Part shown: positions 26,560 to 34,089 of the stretch, in pieces | Position numbering within the stretch: the first letter of the stretch is position 1 | How the letters are laid out: every line of letters starts with the position of its first letter | From: Verrucomicrobiota bacterium | Lineage (GTDB): Bacteria > Verrucomicrobiota > Kiritimatiellia > RFP12 > UBA1067 | Direction: 5' to 3' | Length of the DNA stretch: 64,000 bases | NCBI GenBank assembly: GCA_023269675.1 | Contig: JAHFSX010000018.1 | Coordinates: 1-64,000 of the forward strand | Notes under the pieces: model-generated | Told to the model about the DNA's origin: nothing | The model's input: only the letters and a program-made list of their open reading frames with translations | Databases searched by the model: none | Position numbers and translations under genes: made by a program

Positions 26560-28485
26560 ATGCGGGTGCCAAAGAACTCAAAAGTGGCCATGCTGCTCGG
26601 CTGCCTGACCTTCGGTTCGCTGACCCTTTGCGCGGAGACACCCCTTGCGGCGCCAAGACTGCTGAGTCCGGTCCACGGCATGGCGATGACCGACGTGGCC
26701 AGTTATTTCCAGTGGCGGCCGCTCGCCGGCTGCTCGAACTTCGTCATCCAGGTCGCACGCGACGCGGCCTTCAAGGATGTTGTCACCGAGCGGCGGACCG
26801 TGAACAAGGGCTTCCACAAGAACCTGTACTTTCCGAAAGACCCCCTGCCCGCCGGCCACTATTTCTGGCGGGTGCGCGCGCTGCGGGGCACGAACGAAGG
26901 ACCGTGGAGCGCCGTCTCTGCGGTGACCGTGAACGCCGACCATCCGGTCCTGCCGGATGTCATCCGCACGATCGGCCCGGAGCATCCTCTCTTCCTGATG
27001 CGCAGCCGCACCTGGGACCCCCTCAAGTATCCGGACAACGCGAAAGGGATCATCCCGGCCGGGCTGGAGCGGGTCATCATCGTGGACGATCTGGCCATGG
27101 CCTCTGAAAAGGTGTTCGAGCGGGCCCGGAAATATCAGGAGCTCGGCGTGGATTTCGTGATCTGGAACAACCGCTGCCAGGTCGCGCTCGCCACGCTCGA
27201 GTATGTGTTTCAGAACTTCAGCCACTGCCTCGGCACGGCCGAGGGCGAGCACTTCAGCGGCATGTACTGGGAGAAGGGCCCGGAAGGCAATCTGGCGGAG
27301 TGCGATTACGTGCACCGCGCGTGGACGCTGTGCGCCAAGTACGGACGCTTCTATTTCTTCGCCGACGGCGACGGCGGCAGTTACCGCTGGCCGGGGTTCG
27401 CGGCGCGGGAGAAGGAGACGCTGGCGCGCTATCGCCGGAACATCGTGCCGATGTTCAAGACCACCAACGGCGATATGGCGCTGCACTCCTACGGCGCGGT
27501 CCAGGGACTGATGGCTTCGGGCTATGTGGGGAACTGCGGCATCTGGGTGGACGAGTGGATCTGGCCGTGCTGCGGCTTCGGCAAGCTGGGCGAGCTCATT
27601 CCCGAGGAGAAGATCTGGGAGACCCGCCGCAAGCTGGGCACCCGGCAGTGCCCGTGGGTCTACGACATCCAGATGTGGCTGATGGGCATTGTTTCGGGCT
27701 CGACCGTGTTCCAGCTCGAATCGGCGCATCAGTGGACGCCCGAGGGCAAGGCCGCCGGAAACTACACGCGGTTCTTCCTGCCGTTTGTGAAGGCCGTCGT
27801 CGAGCACAGCCTCATCCCGTCGCGCGAAGCGTTCCTGAAGAACATCGGCGTGGCGGTCGCGGGCGACCTGGAGCTGGCCAGAGGCAGGCACGGGAAGCGT
27901 TACACCGGCGGTTTCGCGTACCTGAACGAACTCTATGCGCTCAAGGCCAAAGGCGACCAGGAGTTCATTCCCAACGACAGCCGGTACGGCATCGTGTGTT
28001 TGCTGCCGCCGGGCGCGGCTTGCCTGAATGCGGAAACACGGGTCGTGCCGCAGGATCAACTGGCGGATCCTGAAAAAGCCCAGGCGCTGTTCAACCGGAG
28101 TTATCCTCCACGTTTTCGCGGCGACGCTTTCATGTGGGCCTGCGACGGCACGGTGATCGTCACCGACTCCCATGAGAATCAGGACATTCCGCAGACCTTC
28201 TCCATGCCGCTCGACAACCGTCTCGTGCGTGCGCTCGGCGGCTCCGTCGGCGTCCACCAGTATCTCATCGGCAAGAGCGCCAAGGACGGTCAGAGCCTCT
28301 GGCTCCAGACCAACAGTGAAGATCCGGATCGCGAGCTCGTCCTGACCCTCGCCTGCGCGCGCAAACCCGCGTGGCGCGCCGAGCCGGCGTCGGCGGCGGT
28401 GGAGTCCCGGTGGGACGAGGCGTCGAAAACCCTGACGCTGCGCCTTTCGCACCGTCAGGGTGCGGTCGAGGTCAGCGTCGACTAG
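26560..28485 (+). CDS. Secreted GH98-like glycosidase with N-terminal Fn3/Ig-like domain
   Basis: After a signal peptide, residues ~30-125 form an Fn3-like fold (YFQWRPLAGCSNFVIQVARD, HYFWRVRAL). The large catalytic region has VDFVIWNN, FYFFADGDGG and GIWVDEWIWPCCGFGKLGE, and the C-terminal third is a beta-rich domain (VYDIQMWLMGIVSGSTVFQ onward). The layout and the segment around ADGDGGSYRWPGF to NCGIWVDEW resemble GH98 endo-beta-galactosidases, which cut blood-group-type glycans. The family call is tentative. It is the last gene of the operon and meets the DUF1330 gene tail-to-tail. Confidence 0.65.
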   Translation: MRVPKNSKVAMLLGCLTFGSLTLCAETPLAAPRLLSPVHGMAMTDVASYFQWRPLAGCSNFVIQVARDAAFKDVVTERRTVNKGFHKNLYFPKDPLPAGHYFWRVRALRGTNEGPWSAVSAVTVNADHPVLPDVIRTIGPEHPLFLMRSRTWDPLKYPDNAKGIIPAGLERVIIVDDLAMASEKVFERARKYQELGVDFVIWNNRCQVALATLEYVFQNFSHCLGTAEGEHFSGMYWEKGPEGNLAECDYVHRAWTLCAKYGRFYFFADGDGGSYRWPGFAAREKETLARYRRNIVPMFKTTNGDMALHSYGAVQGLMASGYVGNCGIWVDEWIWPCCGFGKLGELIPEEKIWETRRKLGTRQCPWVYDIQMWLMGIVSGSTVFQLESAHQWTPEGKAAGNYTRFFLPFVKAVVEHSLIPSREAFLKNIGVAVAGDLELARGRHGKRYTGGFAYLNELYALKAKGDQEFIPNDSRYGIVCLLPPGAACLNAETRVVPQDQLADPEKAQALFNRSYPPRFRGDAFMWACDGTVIVTDSHENQDIPQTFSMPLDNRLVRALGGSVGVHQYLIGKSAKDGQSLWLQTNSEDPDRELVLTLACARKPAWRAEPASAAVESRWDEASKTLTLRLSHRQGAVEVSVD

Positions 28486-28504
28486 GACGTTCTCCTTCTC
28501 CCGC

Positions 28505-28792
28505 TCACACCCCGTCGACAAGAATGGCCCGATAGTCGGCGCCGCGGAAGCGGTGCTCCCGCGCTTCGCGGTAGGCGGGACTGTCGTACCAGGCCTTGGC
28601 CGCCGCCATCGAGGGAAACTCGAGGATCACGACGCCCTCGGCCTGAGGCCCTTCCAGCACCTCTTGTGCGCCATAGGCGGCCAGCACCTTTACCGGGTGA
28701 CCGCCCAAGGTTCCTCCGGCTTTGCCCGCATAGGCCTGCATCTCCGCGGGATCGCGCGTCAGCTCACGAATGAAAATCGCATACGCGGCCAT
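28505..28792 (-). CDS. DUF1330 family protein
   Basis: The 95-residue protein has the DUF1330 pattern: an N-terminal AYAIFIRELTRDPAEMQAYA, then EGVVILEFPSMAAAKAWYDS and YREAREHRF. These are small dimeric alpha/beta-barrel (ferredoxin-like) proteins of unknown function. The ATG at 28792 follows AAGGAGG at ideal spacing; an upstream in-frame ATG at 28843 lacks such a site. Its upstream region contains the structured repeat at 28901-29177. Confidence 0.9.
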   Translation of the reverse strand: MAAYAIFIRELTRDPAEMQAYAGKAGGTLGGHPVKVLAAYGAQEVLEGPQAEGVVILEFPSMAAAKAWYDSPAYREAREHRFRGADYRAILVDGV

Positions 28793-28900
28793 AGTGTGCC
28801 TCCTTGGTTTTTCGGACGTGCGCTCAGCACTGCCCCTTTTCACATCTTCATTTTAGACTTTCCTTTTTCAGACATCAAGCCCCGCGCCCCCGCTCATCGG

Positions 28901-29177
28901 GTGTGATTCAACTTTGTTGAATCCACACCCGAAGGAGGAATTAGAATTTAGGCGTTAGGTGTTGCAATGCCATGAAAGTGTATGTGTTAGCGCGATGCGC
29001 GCGAGGCCGTGTTTGCGGCTTCAAAATGAAGTCACACGGATGGCTCCAAAAATCGGTTCTTCGCGGAAGGGCTCCTCCTAGCCTAACGCCTCTTTTTCAC
29101 GGCATTTTTGCGTTACCAACTCCTAACTCCTAAATTCTCCTTGGTGCGATTCAGTTTCAACGAAACTGAATCGCACC
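28901..29177. repeat. Structured interspersed repeat, copy A (277 bp)
   Basis: The left end is an imperfect palindrome (GTGTGATTCAAC / GTTGAATCCACAC, one bulge). The right end is a perfect one (GGTGCGATTCAGTTTC / GAAACTGAATCGCACC). Inside, GAATTTAGGCGTTAGG (28944-28959) pairs with 29122-29137 at 15 of 16 positions. The element is flanked by CCCCCGCTCATCGG (28887-28900) and CCCCCGCTCATCCGG (29176-29190). A second copy is at 58398-58655. It fills most of the 458-bp gene-free stretch 28793-29250 and has no open frame. Confidence 0.85.
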
Positions 29178-29211
29178 CCCGCTCATCCGGCTAGCGAATG
29201 CACAAGGGCCC

Positions 29212-29239
29212 TTGACTCTCCCGCACGGAAAGAGATAAG
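29212..29239 (+). promoter_or_regulatory. Promoter of the small membrane protein gene, near-leaderless
   Basis: TTGACT (29212-29217) and GATAAG (29234-29239) are 16 bp apart. The predicted start is about five bases before the ATG at 29251, and there is no Shine-Dalgarno sequence, so the transcript is probably leaderless. Confidence 0.5.
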
Positions 29240-29250
29240 CTCGCGCCAAC

Positions 29251-29604
29251 ATGTACGAACACCACCACACACCGCCGCTGAGCTTAGGCCGGTTCATCCG
29301 GCGCATGGCTTTTCACGCTTGCCTGGCGCTGGCCGTGATCTCGGCCTCTCTGTTTGCCGGCATGCTCGGGTACGGGCACTTCGAGCAGATGGCGTGGCTC
29401 GACGCCTTCCTCAACGCCGCAATGATTCTCGGCGGGATGGGGCCCGTCAAAACGGAGCTGACCGATCCCGGCAAGCTTTTCGCTGGCCTGTACGCCCTGT
29501 ATTCGGGCGTGCTGTTCATCGCGGTCATGGGCCTCATGCTGGCGCCGGTCGTCCACCGGGTGCTCCACCGCTTCCATTGGGATGATGAACATGAGGCCAA
29601 ATGA
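29251..29604 (+). CDS. Small two/three-span membrane protein
   Basis: The 117-residue protein has hydrophobic spans at about residues 20-42, 50-63 and 78-98. A cytoplasmic, His-rich tail (VVHRVLHRFHWDDEHEAK) follows. The MILGGMGPV and GLYALYSGVLF segments are typical of a widespread group of short proteins that resemble the pore half of two-span ion channels; the selectivity filter itself is not recognisable. Function unknown. Confidence 0.75.
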   Translation: MYEHHHTPPLSLGRFIRRMAFHACLALAVISASLFAGMLGYGHFEQMAWLDAFLNAAMILGGMGPVKTELTDPGKLFAGLYALYSGVLFIAVMGLMLAPVVHRVLHRFHWDDEHEAK

Positions 29605-29674
29605 GCGGCTTTACGGCCGTGCGCCTTTACCGTAGAATACGCGCGTGCTGATCCATGAAGCGCCACCGCCAGTT

Positions 29675-29835
29675 CAGTATCCCTTAAATGGCAGGACCTG
29701 TTCGCTTTTGTTTGTGTAGGTGAATACGTTCGTAGTACCGCCTTTAGGCGGAGGCTCAGATCCATCCGGCCTCGCTTTCCGCCTAAAGGCGGCACTCCAA
29801 ACCCTAACTCCGGTAGAGCCATATAAGGGACACAG
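29675..29835. repeat. Nested inverted-repeat element (MITE-like, ~161 bp)
   Basis: The outer arms CAGTATCCCTTAAATGGC (29675-29692) and GCCATATAAGGGACACAG (29818-29835) are inverted repeats with a few differences. Between them lie two inverted copies of a 14-bp palindrome, CCGCCTTTAGGCGG (29738-29751) and CCGCCTAAAGGCGG (29779-29792). It fills most of the 273-bp gap before the dioxygenase gene. A related double palindrome is at 35992-36056. Confidence 0.7.
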
Positions 29836-29877
29836 CACCAGTCGCACGCGCGCGCTTTGTCGTCAGGAGGTACTGTC

Positions 29878-30750
29878 ATGAATCCGAAAGAACTGGACAA
29901 GCCCAGGGACACCCCGAACGCGGCCGAGCCGATGCCGGTCTTGTTCGTCGGCCACGGCACGCCGATGAACGCCATCGAGGAGAACGCTTTTTCGAAGGCC
30001 TGGCGCGACGTGGGCGAGGCCCTGCCCAGGCCCAAGGCCGTCCTGTGCGTCTCGGCCCATTGGGAGACGTGGGGAGCGCGGGCGACCGTCATGGAGAAGC
30101 CGCGCACGATCCACGACTTCGGCGGCTTTCCCCAGACGCTCTTCGATGTGCAGTACCCCGCGCCGGGCTGCCCTTGGCTGGCGCGGCAGACGAAGGACGT
30201 GATCACGCCGCTCGCCGTCGGACTGGACGAGGAGTGGGGGCTCGACCACGGTTGCTGGAGTGTGCTCAAGCATATGTACCCGCAGGCCGATGTCCCTGTG
30301 ATCCAGCTGAGCCTGGACTATACCCGGACGGGACCGCAGCATTACGCTCTGGCCAAGGAGCTGGCGCCCCTTCGGCATCAGGGCGTGCTCATTCTCGGCA
30401 GCGGCAACATGGTGCACAACCTGCGCCGGCTGGCGGTGAAAAGCGGCGGCGATTTCAACCAGCCGTTCGGCTTCGACTGGGCGCTGGAGGCCAGCGCGCT
30501 GTTCAAACGGCTGATCGACGGAAACCGCCATCAGGAGCTGGCCGATTATCCTTCGCTGGGACCGGCTGTCCAGCTGGCCGTGCCGACACCGGAACATTAC
30601 CTGCCGCTGCTCTATGCGCTCGCCCTGAAACAGGAGAGCGAGACCGTCACCTATTTCAACGACCAAGCGGTCGGCGGCTCGCTGACGATGACCTCGCTGA
30701 TCATCGACAGCGCGGCGCGGAACGCTCAACACGCCAAGCGCATCCCGTAA
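29878..30750 (+). CDS. ygiD: Extradiol ring-cleavage dioxygenase, LigB/YgiD (4,5-DOPA dioxygenase) family
   Basis: The 290-residue protein has the YgiD-type metal site residues in FVGHGTPMNAI, CVSAHWETWG, LDHGCWSVLKHMYP and GSGNMVHNLRRL. The family cleaves catechols such as L-DOPA; the physiological substrate in bacteria is usually unknown. The ATG at 29878 follows AGGAGG seven bases upstream, so an earlier in-frame start at 29857 is unlikely. It meets the MarC gene tail-to-tail. Confidence 0.92.
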   Translation: MNPKELDKPRDTPNAAEPMPVLFVGHGTPMNAIEENAFSKAWRDVGEALPRPKAVLCVSAHWETWGARATVMEKPRTIHDFGGFPQTLFDVQYPAPGCPWLARQTKDVITPLAVGLDEEWGLDHGCWSVLKHMYPQADVPVIQLSLDYTRTGPQHYALAKELAPLRHQGVLILGSGNMVHNLRRLAVKSGGDFNQPFGFDWALEASALFKRLIDGNRHQELADYPSLGPAVQLAVPTPEHYLPLLYALALKQESETVTYFNDQAVGGSLTMTSLIIDSAARNAQHAKRIP

Positions 30751-30839
30751 GCGGACCTGCGTTCCGGCCGCCTGTGGCGGAACGACGAAACCGGACCCTA
30801 CACCCGGTCACGCGCGCCTTGCGGCGCGGGGGCTGCGCA

Positions 30840-31430
30840 TCACCCGTTGACCAGCGCCAGGACGCCGGCGATCCCTTTGCGGATCAGCATGACCGCGATC
30901 GCGGCCAGCAGCAGGCTGGCGACTTTGGAGACCGTCTTCGTGCCCGTCCGCCCCATGAAGCGCGTGATCGGACCCGAGAAGGCGAAGATCACGCCCGCGA
31001 GCGCGATGTTGACGACCACCGCCGCGGCGGTCAAGCCCAGCCCGTGGATGCCGACCAGCAGGATGCAGGTCGTCAGCACGCCCGGACCGGTGATCAGCGG
31101 CACACCGATCGGCACGGCGCCGAGATCCATCGGGTTGACCGCGCGATGGTTCCGCTCGCCCGCGAGGACGTTGTTCAGCGCGATGGCGAACAGGAGTATC
31201 CCTCCGGCGATCATGAAGTCCGACACCGTGATGCCCATGAACCGCAGGAGCACCGGACCGAAGACGAGAAACGCCAGCGCGACCGTCAAGGCGGTGACGA
31301 CCGACTGCACGACAACCTTCTTCAGCCTGGCCTCTTCCATGCCCTCGGTGAGGGCGATGAACAGCGGCAACACGCCGATCGCGTCCACGGCCACGAACAG
31401 CGGCACAAAACACAGCCAGAACTCTTTCAT
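30840..31430 (-). CDS. MarC-family integral membrane protein
   Basis: Six membrane spans over 196 residues and the motifs FVAVDAIGVLPLF, GERNHRAVNPMDLGAVPIGVPLITGPGVL (read across two spans) and TRFMGRTGTKTVSK place it in the MarC/YhgN family. These proteins have no established transport substrate; despite the name they are not required for multidrug resistance. The ATG at 31430 follows GGAGG by about 11 bases. A longer start at 31487 has no supporting site. Confidence 0.9.
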   Translation of the reverse strand: MKEFWLCFVPLFVAVDAIGVLPLFIALTEGMEEARLKKVVVQSVVTALTVALAFLVFGPVLLRFMGITVSDFMIAGGILLFAIALNNVLAGERNHRAVNPMDLGAVPIGVPLITGPGVLTTCILLVGIHGLGLTAAAVVVNIALAGVIFAFSGPITRFMGRTGTKTVSKVASLLLAAIAVMLIRKGIAGVLALVNG

Positions 31431-31617
31431 CGTATTCAGCCCCTCCCCGCCGGCATCCATCTGAAAACCTTGCCCCGCGCGGCGCACACGCCCGCGCGGT
31501 TATGGCCGGACCATCTTATACCCGGGGCTCGTCCAGCGGCAACCCTTCTCCTTTTCCACCTCCCGTTTTTGATATATCAGTAATGATAATAAACTGAACA
31601 AAACGGTTGATTTGCCG

Positions 31618-31646
31618 TTGACTGACATTCTTCGGTATACCATACT
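31618..31646 (+). promoter_or_regulatory. Promoter of the LamG/PKD protein gene
   Basis: TTGACT (31618-31623) and CATACT (31641-31646) are 17 bp apart within an AT-rich block (31560-31660) that contrasts with the GC-rich surroundings. The gene follows with AAGGAG before its ATG at 31675. Confidence 0.6.
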
Positions 31647-31674
31647 GCGAATGTAATTTGTTAAGGAGATCTTC

Positions 31675-33966
31675 ATGAGACTTTTGGTCGGCTTGTCCCT
31701 GGCGCTCTGCATGTCTTTCACTCTCTCGGCCCAGACTCTGAACCAGCAGGGCCTCGCCCGGCTGGTGGGCTGGTGGAAACTGGACGACGCCACCAACACG
31801 ACCCTGCTGGCGGACTCGTCCGGCCGCGGCCGGAACGCCGCCAAAGGACCCGGCGTCACCATCGTCGACGGCCGCTTCGGCAAGGCCGCGCGCTTCGACG
31901 GGACGACCAATGCCTGGGCCTCGTTCACCACCCCCCAACTCACCAACATGACGATCTCGGCTTGGGTCTACATGGATGGCATCCCCAACAACATTCTGCC
32001 CCGCATCATGCAGCTCGGGCCTGACACTTACTATCTCATGCCGTCAAACTCGCCGAGCCTGCTGGGCCAGTTCTCCCTCGGTGTACAAGGCAACAGCTGG
32101 CCAACCGGCGTATCGGCGCCTTTCAAGTACACGACCAACAAGTGGTTCCACGCCGCCGTGGTCTACCGCCAGGAGTACACCAACGCCACCGACCGCGTGG
32201 TCTGGTCCTCCTTCTACATCAACGGCGTGCGGTGTGGCGATCCCGGCACAAAGACCGCCTACAAATCCGCCATCCCTGCCGGCACGGCGTTCATCGGCAA
32301 CAACAGTTTCGGCATCGGCGCCATACGCCCGCTCACCGGCCTGATGGACGACGTCCGCCTCTACGACGCGCCGCTGTCCGACAAAGAGATTCTGGCGCTC
32401 TATCAAAACTGCCCTTTGTCGGTCGACGCCGGCAAAGATCAGACCTGCTACCGCGCGGAAACGCTCCTGCAGGGACGTTTGATCAGCACCAACCCGTTCA
32501 CGCGCGACCTCTCCGCCGCCACCGCGTGGAGCGTGGTCTCCGTACCCGACGGCGCCGCTCCCGCCCTCCGGACCCCGTGGCTGCCCGCCTCTTCCGTTAC
32601 GCTGCCTTTGGACGGAACGTACGTCTTCCGGCTGACGGCATCGAACGACTTGGGCGTCGCCTCGGATGACGTGACCTTCATCCGCCATACCGAAGCGGCG
32701 CCGGACGGCAACGCCGCGCCCGCGGCCATCCCGCTCTGGACCGCCACGAACACGGTGCTCGGCGCCGGCGCGCCGCTCGCGGCGACGGTCACGGACGACG
32801 GCAAGCCGACCAACACGACGCGGGTCTGCTGGAGCAAAGTCAGCGGCCCCGGCGCCGTCTTCTTCGACAACCCCTTCACCAACAGCACGACGGCCTACTT
32901 CTCGACCAACGGCACCTACGTGGTCCAGCTGGAAGCGGACGACGGCGCGCTGCTGCGCTCGACCAATGTGACCGTGACCGTCACGCCGCCGGCCGGCAAC
33001 CTGTCGGACGGACTGGTCCACTGGTGGCGCATGGATGACGACCCTTCCCTTAAAAAGGCCATCGACAGCGCGAGCAGCAACACGCTCAGCTTCAGCAATC
33101 AGGCGTTCCTGCAGCCCGGCAAAACGGGATACGGGTTCCGCGCGCCCACCTACAACGCGTACGCGCAAGCCGCCAACCTCCCGACCAATGCCGAGACGAT
33201 GACTTTCTCCACCTGGCTCTATTACGACAGCGCCTACACCAACAACCCGACCATGCGCATCTTCTACTGCGGCGACAACTTCCGCATCCTCTATAACCGC
33301 GATTTAAACCAGATCGACCTCTCGACGTATTCCGTCGGTAACGCAACCGATTTCGGATGGTCCTTCTCCGCTGTGAAACTCACCACGAACCAGTGGTTCC
33401 ACGTCGCCGTGCTCTTCGACCGCCGAGCCGCGGCCAGTGGCTCGAAGCAGGTCCTTTATCTGAACGGCATACGCTATCTTTCCACCGCAAACGGCGGCGT
33501 CTTCTCCGGCGCGGCCGCCTTTGTCGCGCCGTTCCTGATCGGCAACAACGCCACGACCGGCACCCGCAACTTCGACGGCGTGCTCGACGAGATGCGCGTC
33601 TACAACCGCTTCATCACCGACGAGGAGGCCCGGCTCTTGGCGAACGACCCGGACAACAACCACGCGCCGGTCATCGAGGGCCCGACCGACCTGACCGCCA
33701 AAGTCGGCCGACAGGTCGCGCTTGCAGGCGTTGTGACCGATGACGGACAACCTTTCGGGAAGACGTTCGCCGCCGGCTGGTCGGTCGTGTCAGGCGATGC
33801 CGCCAGCGTGCTCTTCACCGATGCGTCGCTCCCCGGCACCACCGCGACCTTTACGAAAACCGGCGAGTATGTGATCATGCTCGCGGCCTCGGACACCGAG
33901 TTGCAGGCCGCCTCCCTCATGCGTGTCACGGTCCTGCCGACCGGCACGCTCATCTCGGTGAGGTAG
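31675..33966 (+). CDS. Secreted protein with two LamG and three PKD/Ig-like domains
   Basis: A signal peptide (LLVGLSLALCMSFTLSAQ) is followed by LamG 1 at about residues 28-248 (LVGWWKLDDATNT to YDAPLSDKEILALYQN). PKD/Ig-like folds cover about 250-340 and 345-437, LamG 2 about 440-655 (LVHWWRMDDDPSL to YNRFITDEEARLL), and a third PKD-like fold about 660-755. There is no catalytic domain and no obvious membrane anchor. LamG and PKD modules usually bind glycans or mediate adhesion, so this is probably an extracellular binding or surface protein. It has its own promoter, with the glycosidase genes downstream. Confidence 0.85.
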   Translation: MRLLVGLSLALCMSFTLSAQTLNQQGLARLVGWWKLDDATNTTLLADSSGRGRNAAKGPGVTIVDGRFGKAARFDGTTNAWASFTTPQLTNMTISAWVYMDGIPNNILPRIMQLGPDTYYLMPSNSPSLLGQFSLGVQGNSWPTGVSAPFKYTTNKWFHAAVVYRQEYTNATDRVVWSSFYINGVRCGDPGTKTAYKSAIPAGTAFIGNNSFGIGAIRPLTGLMDDVRLYDAPLSDKEILALYQNCPLSVDAGKDQTCYRAETLLQGRLISTNPFTRDLSAATAWSVVSVPDGAAPALRTPWLPASSVTLPLDGTYVFRLTASNDLGVASDDVTFIRHTEAAPDGNAAPAAIPLWTATNTVLGAGAPLAATVTDDGKPTNTTRVCWSKVSGPGAVFFDNPFTNSTTAYFSTNGTYVVQLEADDGALLRSTNVTVTVTPPAGNLSDGLVHWWRMDDDPSLKKAIDSASSNTLSFSNQAFLQPGKTGYGFRAPTYNAYAQAANLPTNAETMTFSTWLYYDSAYTNNPTMRIFYCGDNFRILYNRDLNQIDLSTYSVGNATDFGWSFSAVKLTTNQWFHVAVLFDRRAAASGSKQVLYLNGIRYLSTANGGVFSGAAAFVAPFLIGNNATTGTRNFDGVLDEMRVYNRFITDEEARLLANDPDNNHAPVIEGPTDLTAKVGRQVALAGVVTDDGQPFGKTFAAGWSVVSGDAASVLFTDASLPGTTATFTKTGEYVIMLAASDTELQAASLMRVTVLPTGTLISVR

Positions 33967-33977
33967 AGGGATCCATT

Positions 33978-34055
33978 GGTAGGGACGCCTCCCCGAGACG
34001 TCCGCCGGTCCTGAGCTGAGCTGATGGGCGGACGGTTCGGGGAACCGTCCCTACC
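33978..34055. repeat. Hairpin repeat of the GGTAGGG family (78 bp)
   Basis: The left arm begins GGTAGGGACGCCTCCCCGAG (33978) and the right arm ends CGGGGAACCGTCCCTACC (34055). Together the arms are ~29-bp inverted repeats with about five mismatches, around a short loop. It starts 11 bp after a stop codon and lies in front of the gene at 34090. Related sequences are at 40963-41030 and 63790-63847. Confidence 0.75.
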
Positions 34056-34089
34056 TTGAAAACGGAATACCGAACCCAAAAAGAGACCC

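Noticed and set aside
30751..30839. Bidirectional terminator between the dioxygenase and MarC genes
   Set aside because: GC hairpins are present but no T-tract follows on either strand.
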